From: Oscillospiraceae bacterium
GTDB lineage: Bacteria; Bacillota; Clostridia; Oscillospirales; CAG-272
Assembly: GCA_015064385.1 (NCBI GenBank)
Contig: SVSI01000005.1
Location: forward strand, 1 to 64,000
Reading direction: 5' to 3'
DNA length: 64,000 nt
Shown: piece after piece, positions 16,253 through 24,668 of the stretch
Layout: each line of letters starts with the position of its first letter
Position numbering within the stretch: the first letter of the stretch is position 1
Notes under the pieces: model-generated
What the model saw: the letters and a program-made list of their open reading frames with translations, nothing else
Told to the model about the DNA's origin: nothing
The model's database searches: none
Position numbers and translations under genes: made by a program

Positions 16253-17254
16253 ATGGAAAGCTTAAAGCCGCTTATTTCGGTAATAGTCCCCGTTTACGGG
16301 GTTGAAAAATATCTCGGCACGTGCATAGAGAGCATTCTCGCACAGACGCACGAAAATATCGAGCTTATCCTCGTTGACGACGGATCGCCCGACGACTGCG
16401 AAAAGATCTGTGACGCCTACGCCGAAAAGGACGCTCGCGTAAAGGTCATCCACAAGGAGAACGGCGGCGTTTCCTCGGCTCGAAATGCAGGACTTGCCGC
16501 TGTTTCGGGAGAATACGTCGGATTCGTTGACAGCGACGACACTATAAGCCCCACTATGTACGAGGAGCTTTATACCGAGCTCGTAAACACAAATTCGGAC
16601 GTTTCGGTATGTAAGCTGCGCCGCGTTCGCACAAAGAAGCAATGCATAGCTCCCCCGAGCAGCGATAATATCGTCCGCGTGGAATACACACGCGAGGAGA
16701 TCATTGCCGAAATGATAATGGTGCGCACCTTCTCGGGCTCGCTCTGCAACAAGCTCTTTAAGGCAGAGCTTGTCAAAGATATACGTCTTGACGAAAAGAT
16801 CTACGCAGCAGAGGATCTTCTTTTTGCAGTTGAAGCGATACTTAAGGCGAAAAAGGCGTGCTATTTTTCAAGGGAGCTGTACAACTATTTCACGCGTGAC
16901 GGAAGCGCAACTCAGATCTCATTCAGCGAAAAGCACATCACCTCGCACGACGTTTGTCTGAAGATAATCGAGCTGCTCGAAAAAGAAGGAATTGCGGACA
17001 AAATGAAAAAATACACCGACGCTTCTATCGTCGTATGCAACGTGATCCTTCTGCGCCGACTTTCGGGCGATAAGGCGCTCCAGAAAAAGTACGCATCTAC
17101 CTTCAAAAAGAATCTTATGCCCCATCTTAACAGACAAAGCTTCAAGGAACTTACGAGATCGATAAAAACCAACGTAATACCCCTTGCAATAAGCACTCAT
17201 CTGTATTATTTTTCGCTTAACGTCTTAAAAAAGCTTAAATCACTGATAAAATAA
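16253..17254 (+). CDS. Glycosyltransferase family 2, copy 2
   Basis: A 333-aa paralogue of the preceding gene, with the same GT2 motifs (VSVIVPVYGVEKYLGTCIESI-like start, VDDGSPDDCEKICD, ENGGVSSARNAGL, GFVDSDDTI). The N-terminal ~100 residues are very similar to copy 1 while the C-terminal halves have diverged, as expected when a duplicated transferase changes acceptor. AAGGAG site; 9-bp gap to copy 1 and 27 bp to the first Stealth gene, so one transcript is likely. Confidence 0.9.
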   Translation: MESLKPLISVIVPVYGVEKYLGTCIESILAQTHENIELILVDDGSPDDCEKICDAYAEKDARVKVIHKENGGVSSARNAGLAAVSGEYVGFVDSDDTISPTMYEELYTELVNTNSDVSVCKLRRVRTKKQCIAPPSSDNIVRVEYTREEIIAEMIMVRTFSGSLCNKLFKAELVKDIRLDEKIYAAEDLLFAVEAILKAKKACYFSRELYNYFTRDGSATQISFSEKHITSHDVCLKIIELLEKEGIADKMKKYTDASIVVCNVILLRRLSGDKALQKKYASTFKKNLMPHLNRQSFKELTRSIKTNVIPLAISTHLYYFSLNVLKKLKSLIK

Positions 17255-17280
17255 GTGCCGAAAGCGCTTAAGGAGAAAAT

Positions 17281-18264
17281 ATGAAGAAAACGGATACTAA
17301 AATAGATTTCGTTGTTACCTGGGTAGATGGAAACGATCCCGTTTGGCAAGCGGACAAGGCAAAGTATTCTGACGCAGGTGCCGATTCGGGCGCCTCAAGA
17401 TACCGCGACTGGGATCAGCTCAAATACTGGTTCCGCTCGATCGAGCAGAACGCCCCTTGGGTAAACAAGATACATTTCGTCACCTACGGGCATCTTCCCG
17501 AGTGGCTGGATACCTCAAATCCCAAACTAAATATAGTAAATCATAAGGATTTTATTCCCGAGGAGTTTCTGCCCGTATTCAACTCTACTGCAATAGAAGT
17601 CCATCTCCACAGAATAAAAGGACTTTCCGAGCAGTTCGTCTATTTTAACGATGACACGTATCTTATGAAGCCGTGCAAGGAGACCGATTTCTTCGTCAAG
17701 GGACTTCCCGTTGACGAGGCGATATTCGATCCACCCCTTCCCCACGAAAACAGTTGTTACTGTCATCATCTTTACAACGACTACTCGGTATATACGCAGT
17801 ACCTTTCATCAAAGACCTTTCTCAAAAACATCTTTAAGTATATAAACTTCAAGTTCGGCGCTCACAATCTTATACAGATCCTCGCGCGAAACAAGTATAT
17901 CCGCCCTCTGCATCACGCAAAATCCTTCCTCAAGAGCTCCTTTGAGACTATTTGGAAGAATAACGAGCGTTATATGCTCCGTACCGCGCGCTCGCGCTTC
18001 AGAAAAGAGCTGAACAATTCCCCGCAGGTGTTCCGCGGATATCAGATAATCACCGGAAAATTCTATCCTAAGCACAAGAGAAAATACGCTCTTGTTATGG
18101 ACTCTCGCAACGCCGAAGCCGCAGCAAGAGCCATCGACGCGAAAAAGTATAAATATCTCTGCCTGAGCGACAACACTGCCGAGGAGGATTTCATCTCGGC
18201 AAAGAAAATAATAAACGCGTCTTTTGAGCGCATATTCCCTCAAAAGAGCTCTTTTGAGAAATAA
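17281..18264 (+). CDS. Stealth-family sugar-phosphate transferase, copy 1
   Basis: This 327-aa protein has the Stealth conserved region 1, IDFVVTWVDGNDPVW, region 2 with KYWFRSIEQNAPWVNKIHFVTYG and LSEQFVYFNDDTYL, and later regions with HHAKSFLKS. Stealth proteins, known from capsule loci and the UDP-GlcNAc:lysosomal-enzyme phosphotransferase, move a sugar-1-phosphate from a nucleotide sugar to an acceptor, building phosphodiester-linked polymers. The second Stealth gene follows after 17 bp. The product is cytoplasmic. AAGGAG precedes the ATG. Confidence 0.9.
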   Translation: MKKTDTKIDFVVTWVDGNDPVWQADKAKYSDAGADSGASRYRDWDQLKYWFRSIEQNAPWVNKIHFVTYGHLPEWLDTSNPKLNIVNHKDFIPEEFLPVFNSTAIEVHLHRIKGLSEQFVYFNDDTYLMKPCKETDFFVKGLPVDEAIFDPPLPHENSCYCHHLYNDYSVYTQYLSSKTFLKNIFKYINFKFGAHNLIQILARNKYIRPLHHAKSFLKSSFETIWKNNERYMLRTARSRFRKELNNSPQVFRGYQIITGKFYPKHKRKYALVMDSRNAEAAARAIDAKKYKYLCLSDNTAEEDFISAKKIINASFERIFPQKSSFEK

Positions 18265-18281
18265 ACAAGGAGGATGCTCGA

Positions 18282-19259
18282 ATGTCCGACAAAAAAATAG
18301 ATTTCGTCGTCACGTGGGTTGACGGCAACGATCCCGTTTGGCAGGCGGATAAGGCGGCGCACCTCGGAGACGGCGGCGACGCTCATATCAAACGCTTTCG
18401 TGACTGGGATCAGCTTAAATACTGGTTCCGCTCGATCGAACAAAACGCCCCTTGGGTAAACAAGATACATTTCGTTACCTACGGACACCTCCCCGAGTGG
18501 CTGGACACCTCAAATCCCAAACTAAATGTAGTAAATCACAAGGACTTTATTCCCGAGGAGTTTCTGCCCGTATTTAATTCTACGGCAATAGAGGTACATC
18601 TCCACAGAATAAAAGGTCTTTCCGAACAGTTCGTTTATTTCAACGACGACACCTATATCACAAAGCCGTGCAAGGAGACCGATTTCTTCGTCAAGGGACT
18701 GCCGGTTGACGAGGCGTACCTCGTTCCCGCGATCCCGCATCAGCAGGTGCTTTACTGTTATCACCTTTATAACGACTATTCGATATATGCGCCTTATTTT
18801 TCAACGAAAACTACCGCAAAAAACATCTTTAAGTACGTAAATTTCAAATTCGGATTTTACAATCTCATACAGATCCTCGCGCGAAACAGATACGTTCGTC
18901 CGATGCACCACGCAAAGGCGTTTCTGAAGAGCACGTTCGAGACTATATGGAAGGATCACGAGCAGTCTATGCTCCGTACCTCCCGCGCGCGTTTCCGCGG
19001 ACGTCTCGAAAATTCCCCCCAGGCGTTCAGAGGTTATCAGATAATCACCGGAAAATTCTATCCGAAAAATCTGACCAAAAAGGCGACCGTCGTTGATTCC
19101 CGTCTCGTGGATGAAGTAAAAAAAGCGATAGAATCGGGAAAATACAAGTATATCTGTCTTAGCGACAACACTCCCGAGGATCAGTTCGAGTCGGCAAAGA
19201 CGGCAATAAACGCTTCGTTTGAAAAGATATATCCAAACAAGAGCTCCTTTGAAAAGTAA
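18282..19259 (+). CDS. Stealth-family sugar-phosphate transferase, copy 2
   Basis: A 325-aa tandem paralogue of the preceding gene. Residues ~35-140 are nearly identical to copy 1 (IEQNAPWVNKIHFVTYGHLP), also at the DNA level, while residues 20-35 and the C-terminal third differ. This points to recent duplication or gene conversion of the catalytic core. AAGGAGG site. Two Stealth enzymes suggest two different phosphodiester linkages in the polymer, which is inference. Confidence 0.9.
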   Translation: MSDKKIDFVVTWVDGNDPVWQADKAAHLGDGGDAHIKRFRDWDQLKYWFRSIEQNAPWVNKIHFVTYGHLPEWLDTSNPKLNVVNHKDFIPEEFLPVFNSTAIEVHLHRIKGLSEQFVYFNDDTYITKPCKETDFFVKGLPVDEAYLVPAIPHQQVLYCYHLYNDYSIYAPYFSTKTTAKNIFKYVNFKFGFYNLIQILARNRYVRPMHHAKAFLKSTFETIWKDHEQSMLRTSRARFRGRLENSPQAFRGYQIITGKFYPKNLTKKATVVDSRLVDEVKKAIESGKYKYICLSDNTPEDQFESAKTAINASFEKIYPNKSSFEK

Positions 19260-19292
19260 GCTCAAATTTTCCGAAATAAAAGGATACCCGTT

Positions 19293-20438
19293 ATGAAAAT
19301 AGGCATAACCACACATTATTATAAAAGCTTGAACTACGGCGGTAATCTGCAGGCGTATGCGCTGTGTAAGGTCCTTAAGGATATGGGACACGAGTGCGAG
19401 CAGATGTGCTACACCGACTCGGGCACCGAGCAAGACGGCACGACGAAAACGTCGGGCGCAGGAAAGCTCCGCCGCTATATTTCGCTCATAAAGCCGTGGC
19501 TCTATATGCAAAAAAGCAAGCGCCTTGCGAAAAAATACGACATCGTAAAAAGACGCCGCGTTGCATTTGCTAATTTCAACGAGAATATGATCCCGCACAG
19601 TGCGGAAATTTACACTCCCAACACTCTGAATAAAGCAAACGAGATATACGACGCTTTTATAACCGGAAGCGATCAGATCTGGAATCTGCGCGGAAAGAAC
19701 GATTTTTATTTTCTCAAATTTGCAAACGGAAGACCGAAGATCTCTTATGCCGCAAGCATAGCAAAAGAGGATCTTTCGCCCGAACAGAAGCTCTTTTTCA
19801 ATGATGCACTCTCGGATTTCAAGACGGTATCCGTAAGAGAATCGTCTGCCGTGTCTCTGCTTAAGGATACTCACAAAAATATCGTACAAACGCTCGATCC
19901 CACCCTTCTCCTGAGCCGCGAGGAATGGGACGAGGTAGCGGAAGAGATAAAGCCCTTCGAAAAGTACGTTTTCTGCTACTTTTTGGGAGTAAACAAGAAA
20001 AGCTATAAGCTCGCCCGCAAATTCGCATCAAAGCACGGACTCAAGCTCGTTAATATCCCGATAGCAGGTGGACGACTTCGTCTTGACGATACGAAATACG
20101 GAGACGCGCGTCTGTTTGACACCTCTCCCGAGCAGTTTATATCGCTCATCAAGAACGCGGAGTACGTCTTTACCGACAGTTTCCACGCAGTAGTTTTCGC
20201 GAACATCTATCAAAAACAGTATTTCGTATTCAACAGAAATCCCGAGGGCGCAATGAGCTCGCGCATAACCGATATAACCACGCTGTTTGATCAAAACGAA
20301 AGATTCTGCGCGGGAAAAGAGCGCGAAAACATCAATTACATTGAATCACTTTCACCTATTGACTACTCAAAGCCGTCGCCGCGCTTTGAGAAAATGAAAG
20401 CTTTTTCGATGGAATTCCTTAAAAGCAGTCTCTCTTGA
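19293..20438 (+). CDS. Polysaccharide pyruvyl transferase family protein
   Basis: A 381-aa protein of the CsaB/WcaK pyruvyltransferase family. It opens with ITTHYYKSLNYGGNLQAYAL, the family's start, and has FITGSDQIWN, SYAASIAKEDL, a DPTLLLSREEW segment and a late FTDSFHAVVFANIY. Such enzymes transfer pyruvate from phosphoenolpyruvate to a sugar as a ketal, adding negative charge to a surface polymer. It is the last gene of the operon, before a strong terminator. Acceptor unknown. Confidence 0.88.
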   Translation: MKIGITTHYYKSLNYGGNLQAYALCKVLKDMGHECEQMCYTDSGTEQDGTTKTSGAGKLRRYISLIKPWLYMQKSKRLAKKYDIVKRRRVAFANFNENMIPHSAEIYTPNTLNKANEIYDAFITGSDQIWNLRGKNDFYFLKFANGRPKISYAASIAKEDLSPEQKLFFNDALSDFKTVSVRESSAVSLLKDTHKNIVQTLDPTLLLSREEWDEVAEEIKPFEKYVFCYFLGVNKKSYKLARKFASKHGLKLVNIPIAGGRLRLDDTKYGDARLFDTSPEQFISLIKNAEYVFTDSFHAVVFANIYQKQYFVFNRNPEGAMSSRITDITTLFDQNERFCAGKERENINYIESLSPIDYSKPSPRFEKMKAFSMEFLKSSLS

Positions 20439-20446
20439 CGGCGAAC

Positions 20447-20476
20447 AAAAAACTCCGACGGTTGTCGGAGTTTTCT
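20447..20476. terminator. Bidirectional terminator between the polysaccharide operon and metA
   Basis: AAAACTCCGAC..GTCGGAGTTTTC. Confidence 0.85.
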
Positions 20477-21394
20477 TTATTTTATCTTGTTTATATCGTA
20501 CGGTGTGGTCTGGTAAACGAAGTAGTTGAGCCAGTTGGTGTAAAGCAGATTTGCGTGGCTTCTCCAGGTCGAGATCGGTTTTTTGTTCGGATCGTCGTCG
20601 GGATAATAGTTATAGGGGATCGCCGTGCCGAGCCCTGCCGCCACGTCACGCTTATATTCTTTATCAAGCGTATCGGGATCGTACTCGGAGTGTCCGGTAA
20701 CGAACACTTGTCTTCCCTTTTTGGTGGCGGCAACGTAAACTCCCGCCTTTTCGGAGGACGCGAGTATCTTCAGCGCACTCTCTTTTTCTATATCCTCTCG
20801 CGCGACCGTCGTGTAGCGGCTGTGCGGCGCGTAGAAAACGTCGTCAAATCCGCGCATAAGTATCGACTTTTTGCGATCGACCGTGTGCTCAAACACACCG
20901 AAGAGCTTTTTGTCGAGCTTTTGCTTTTTTATTCCATAGTGATAGTAAAGCGCCGCCTGTGCGCCCCAGCAGATGTGGAATGTGCTCGTGACGTTCGTTT
21001 TGCTCCATTCCATTATCTCGCAAAGCTCGTCCCAGTATTCGACCTCCTCAAATTCGAGAAGCTCGACGGGGGCACCGGTAATTATCATTCCGTCGTATTT
21101 TTGATCCTTCACCTGATCAAAGGTCTTGTAAAAAGTCAGAAGATGGTCGTACGACGTGTTTTTGGACACGTGCGTGCTCGTGTGGATAAATTCAAGCTCT
21201 ACCTGAAGGGGTGTGTTTCCGAGAATACGCGCAAGCTGTGTCTCGGTGACTATCTTGGTCGGCATAAGATTCAAAATGAGGATCTTAAGCGGACGGATAT
21301 CCTGCGTTATCGCTCTCGTTTCGGTTATAGCGAATATGTTTTCGCTCAGCAGAGTCGCCGTTGCGGGCAACTCGTTCGGTATCTTAATAGGCAT
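20477..21394 (-). CDS. metAA: Homoserine O-acetyltransferase (MetA type)
   Basis: A 305-aa MetA-family enzyme acylating L-homoserine for methionine synthesis. The catalytic triad is intact at canonical positions: Cys142 ([11 protein letters not shown]), His235 and Glu237 (TGHSEYD). Residue 111 is Glu ([10 protein letters not shown]); in studied MetA proteins Gly111 goes with succinyl-CoA and Glu111 with acetyl-CoA, so I infer an acetyltransferase. That fits the O-acetylhomoserine sulfhydrylase gene upstream. No Shine-Dalgarno sequence is visible: the region before the ATG is an A-rich stretch directly behind a perfect hairpin (21406-21430) of the array at 21404-21628. Confidence 0.93.
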   Translation of the reverse strand: MPIKIPNELPATATLLSENIFAITETRAITQDIRPLKILILNLMPTKIVTETQLARILGNTPLQVELEFIHTSTHVSKNTSYDHLLTFYKTFDQVKDQKYDGMIITGAPVELLEFEEVEYWDELCEIMEWSKTNVTSTFHICWGAQAALYYHYGIKKQKLDKKLFGVFEHTVDRKKSILMRGFDDVFYAPHSRYTTVAREDIEKESALKILASSEKAGVYVAATKKGRQVFVTGHSEYDPDTLDKEYKRDVAAGLGTAIPYNYYPDDDPNKKPISTWRSHANLLYTNWLNYFVYQTTPYDINKIK

Positions 21395-21403
21395 TTTTCT
21401 TTT

Positions 21404-21628
21404 TTGGAAAACTTTTGAAAAAAGTTTTCCATACCTTTCAAAAACTTTCTGCGAGACAACTTTTTGAAAAAAGTTGTCTCGCTCTCTTTCAAAAACTTTT
21501 CCTGAAAACCTTTTTGTAAAAAGGTTTTCAGACTTTCCAAAAACTTTACTTAAACTTATGTCGTCATGTTTTTTTATTAAAGTTTTTGAAGTTCCAAGAA
21601 ACTTTTTTCAAAAAGTTTCTTGGTTTTT
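21404..21628 (-). repeat. Intercistronic hairpin array H1 (metY-metA)
   Basis: Four perfect hairpins share the core CTTTTTgAAAAAG but have different arms: GGAAAA/TTTTCC, GAGACAA/TTGTCTC, GAAAACC/GGTTTTC and CCAAGAAA/TTTCTTGG. They are separated by ctttcaaaaacttt linkers; the outermost unit is inverted (aaagtttttgaagttcc). No T-run follows on the minus strand, so they are not simple terminators. Related arrays stand at 40892-41080 and 60042-60130. Confidence 0.85.
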
Positions 21629-22913
21629 ATATCTGTGCGAGCGCCTGCTCGATATCCTCGATAATATCCTCGACGTTCTCGATACCAACCGAGAAGCGTA
21701 CGAGCTCGGGGCCGATGCCTGCCGCTACGAGCTGATCGTCGGTAAGCTGACGGTGAGTCGTGCTTGCGGGGTGAAGCACGGACGTACGCGCGTCCGCAAC
21801 GTGAACGACGATCGCCGCAAGCTTCAGAGCATTCATAAACTTCATAGCCGCCTCGCGTCCACCCTCGATTCCGAAGGAAATAACGCCCGAAGCACCCTTG
21901 GGAAGATATTTTTCAGCCATTGCGTACTGCGAGTCGCCCTCAAGCTTCGGATAGCTTACCCATGTTACCTTATCGTGTCCCTTAAGGTATTTTGCTACCG
22001 CAAGAGCGTTCTCCGAATGGCGCTCGATTCTGAGTGCGAGAGACTCAAGTCCGAGGTTGATAATGAACGCCGAAAGGGGTGACGGAGTAGTTCCAAGGTC
22101 GCGCATAAGCTGGCAGCACGCCTTGGTGATATACGCCGACTTTCCGAAGGACGCGGTGTAAACGACTCCGTGATATGACTCGTCCGGCTCGGTAAGCTCG
22201 GGATATTTGCCCGCCGCTTCCCAGTCGAAGTTTCCGCTGTCAACTATAACTCCGCCAACTGTCGATGCGTGTCCGTCCATATATTTGGTCGTCGAATGTA
22301 TAACTATATCCGCGCCGAATTCGATCGGACGGCAGAGTACGGGAGTTGCAAAGGTATTATCCACGATAAGCGGCATATTATGCTTATGTGCAAGGTGCGC
22401 GTATCTCTCGATATCGAGAACGGTAAGCGCAGGATTTGCTATCGTCTCACCGAAGATAAGGCGGGTATTTTCGTCGATCAGCTTTTCTATCTCCTCGTCG
22501 GACATATCGGGAGTGACGAATCTCGTCTCAATTCCCATACGCTTCATAGTAACCGCGAAAAGATTGGTCGTTCCGCCGTAAATGGACGAGAGCGAGATTA
22601 TGTTCTGTCCCGCAGAGGTGATATTGAACACCGAAATTAAGCTCGCCGCCTGTCCGGACGAGGTAAGCATAGCACCTACGCCACCCTCAAGAGAGGCGAT
22701 CTTCGAAGCGACCGCAGAAAGCGTAGGATTCGATATTCTCGAATACATATCGCCGGGCGCCTTGAGGTCAAAAAGATCTCCGAGGTGCTCTGCGCTGTCG
22801 TACTTATAGGTCGTGCTCTGGTATATGGGGAGAACTCTCGGCTCGGAATTTTTCGGCGAGTAACCCTCCTGTATGCACTTTGTTTCTATTCTGTATTTTT
22901 TATTCTCACTCAT
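21627..22913 (-). CDS. metY: O-acetylhomoserine sulfhydrylase
   Basis: A 428-aa PLP enzyme of the Cys/Met metabolism family, making homocysteine from O-acetylhomoserine and sulfide. It has YSRISNPTLSAVASKIASLEGG, SSGQAA, DNTFATPVLCRP and the PLP lysine in VIHSTTKYMDGH. The C-terminal DARTSVLHPASTTHRQL is typical of the sulfhydrylase branch. I start it at 22913 (MSENKKYRIETKCIQEGY) because AAAGGA lies upstream; the longer ORF-track start adds 26 atypical residues. It forms a co-directional pair with metA; the hairpin array lies between them. Confidence 0.92.
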   Translation of the reverse strand: MSENKKYRIETKCIQEGYSPKNSEPRVLPIYQSTTYKYDSAEHLGDLFDLKAPGDMYSRISNPTLSAVASKIASLEGGVGAMLTSSGQAASLISVFNITSAGQNIISLSSIYGGTTNLFAVTMKRMGIETRFVTPDMSDEEIEKLIDENTRLIFGETIANPALTVLDIERYAHLAHKHNMPLIVDNTFATPVLCRPIEFGADIVIHSTTKYMDGHASTVGGVIVDSGNFDWEAAGKYPELTEPDESYHGVVYTASFGKSAYITKACCQLMRDLGTTPSPLSAFIINLGLESLALRIERHSENALAVAKYLKGHDKVTWVSYPKLEGDSQYAMAEKYLPKGASGVISFGIEGGREAAMKFMNALKLAAIVVHVADARTSVLHPASTTHRQLTDDQLVAAGIGPELVRFSVGIENVEDIIEDIEQALAQI

Positions 22914-22953
22914 TTCAGAAATTCCTTTCTCCGATCTGATTTTTTCACAAGTT

Positions 22954-24420
22954 TCACATCTTTTTTGCGGTTTTCTTATTGGATACCGCAAGGAAGATTA
23001 TTCCCACGATCGCCGATACTGCAAGAACCGCCGCGAGTGCCGTCACGATGATTACCGTAGTTTTTGAAAGCTGAAGCTTCTTTGGCGGCACGGGTGCAGG
23101 AGCGGGAGCGTTGCCCGTTTCTCCGCCGTCATCTGCGGGCGGAATATCGCTCGGATATATAAAGCCGGGGAGCTCGCCGTCTCTGTATGGAGGGAGCTTG
23201 ACGATCCTGAAAAAGTACTCGGTCTTATGACCGCTCTCCGCAACGCAGGAAAGAGTCAGCTCCGCACTGCCGCTTGCAAGCGAAACGGTTGTCGGCTCGC
23301 TGAAGCTTTCCGCCTTTTCACTGCTCGGCAGACACGAGATCTCTATTTCATCAAGAGAATTTTCAACGTAAAGTATGTACTGCGTTCTCGCGGGATCAAA
23401 TGCGGGCGAGAGCACGCCGCCGCTGAAAATTATCTCTTTAAGGGTAGAATTATTGTCCTCTTTGTAGTTTGGATTTTCCTCTTTCGTTACGGTAAGAATA
23501 TATTCCGAAACGTTGCCTTTTTCGGCAGTTACGGTTATTTTGACCGTATTTACACCGACTCTCAAAATGTGTTCCTCTACCGAAACGGTAGCAAACTCGT
23601 TCGCCGTCTCATATATCGGCTCAAGCTTTGACATCGAATTTCCTACGGTAAGCGAGTATTCCTTCACGCTCGGATCAAAGGTCGGAGAAAGCTCCGATCC
23701 ATCTACCGACAAAGACGCAAGCGTTGAATCGTCCGACAGAGCGACCGTTTCGTAAATGGCGGTATAGACCGTATCCTGCATCACGGTCTCCGTCACCTCG
23801 GGAGTCCAGCCGGTAAAGATATACTTGTTCTCGCCGTCCGAGGGCTTCGTGGGATCTTCGGGTAAGGTAACTTTTTCGTCTATAAAATATTTCTGCTCGG
23901 AAATTACCGTTTCTCCGTCCCCGTCAACGAATTTGACGCTGTATTTTTCCTTTATCTCAACAAGAGCGCTGTCATCTGCAAAAGTGACCTTGCCGCCCGC
24001 AGACGTGTTCGCCTCAACGTGCGCTATTTTGATCTCGGTGGTCGTTTCGGTCTCGGAAACGGCTGTAAAGTTCAGCTTTACGAGCTCTCCCGACGCACTC
24101 GAGTTATCAGCGGTGGATACGCTCCATCTCAAAATATACGGAGAGGACATTGTGGGAGAAGGGGTAGAGAGCCCTTCAAGAAGCGCAAGGTCCTCTATCG
24201 AATCGAGGCGAAGTGCGCTCTCGTCATACTCGATCTTGAAGCGAAGAGATATTATTCCGGGGTTGTCCTTAAGAGATATCACAAGCGAAAAGGATCCTCC
24301 CTTTTCAACGCGCGTGTCGGAGATCTCGTACGCGGGCGCGGGAGTGCTTGATGTTACGGTAAACACTGCCGTAAAAAGCATCGCGAGTGTGAGTAGAGTT
24401 ATTATTAAGCGTTTTTTCAT
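22954..24420 (-). CDS. Membrane-anchored surface protein with cohesin-like and cadherin-like domains
   Basis: A 488-aa secreted protein. A signal peptide (~1-27) is followed by a cohesin-like domain (~30-155: VEKGGSFSLVISLKDNPGIISLRFKIEYDE), a Listeria-Bacteroides-type repeat (~160-225: VKFVDGDGET..KYIFTGWTPEVTETVMQDTVYTAIYE), two cadherin-like beta-sandwiches (~232-315 and ~325-405, each starting DxSTL and containing LSPxFDP), a Pro-rich linker and a C-terminal membrane anchor (~450-475) with a basic tail. No dockerin is encoded in the window, so the cohesin-like domain may bind something other than a cellulosomal dockerin or serve as a spacer. It has its own promoter and shares the 250-bp divergent region with cysS. 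Confidence 0.82.
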   Translation of the reverse strand: MKKRLIITLLTLAMLFTAVFTVTSSTPAPAYEISDTRVEKGGSFSLVISLKDNPGIISLRFKIEYDESALRLDSIEDLALLEGLSTPSPTMSSPYILRWSVSTADNSSASGELVKLNFTAVSETETTTEIKIAHVEANTSAGGKVTFADDSALVEIKEKYSVKFVDGDGETVISEQKYFIDEKVTLPEDPTKPSDGENKYIFTGWTPEVTETVMQDTVYTAIYETVALSDDSTLASLSVDGSELSPTFDPSVKEYSLTVGNSMSKLEPIYETANEFATVSVEEHILRVGVNTVKITVTAEKGNVSEYILTVTKEENPNYKEDNNSTLKEIIFSGGVLSPAFDPARTQYILYVENSLDEIEISCLPSSEKAESFSEPTTVSLASGSAELTLSCVAESGHKTEYFFRIVKLPPYRDGELPGFIYPSDIPPADDGGETGNAPAPAPVPPKKLQLSKTTVIIVTALAAVLAVSAIVGIIFLAVSNKKTAKKM

Positions 24421-24482
24421 GAAATACCGCCCTTTCGATCAAATAAAGGTCAATAGGCGAAAACATACCTATACATTATGTA

Positions 24483-24511
24483 ATTTTACCACACATCTTC
24501 CGACTTGTCAA
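24483..24511 (-). promoter_or_regulatory. Promoter of the cohesin-like protein gene
   Basis: Minus strand TTGACA, 17-nt spacer, TAAAAT. Confidence 0.75.
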
Positions 24512-24576
24512 TTATTAAGTTAAATATATTAAGTAAATTTTATTGCTAAATTCTTCCCCTCTAACGCTGTGAATTG

Positions 24577-24605
24577 TTGACAAGCGAAAAAAATTGTGAT
24601 ATACT
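24577..24605 (+). promoter_or_regulatory. Promoter of cysS
   Basis: TTGACA, 17-nt spacer, TATACT. The leader is only ~60 nt, too short for a T-box. Confidence 0.8.
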
Positions 24606-24668
24606 CCTTAAAAGAGGTAAATTTTACGCGTTTTACGGCAATTATGCCGTTTATGAAAGGTTATAGAT

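Noticed and set aside
20435-21418. 327-aa plus-strand ORF
   Set aside because: Antisense shadow of metA.
21395-21626. SAM riboswitch in the metY-metA gap
   Set aside because: The sequence is explained by the hairpin array; no SAM-aptamer core seen.
24606-24668. T-box riboswitch before cysS
   Set aside because: The leader is only ~60 nt and shows no T-box stem or specifier pattern.
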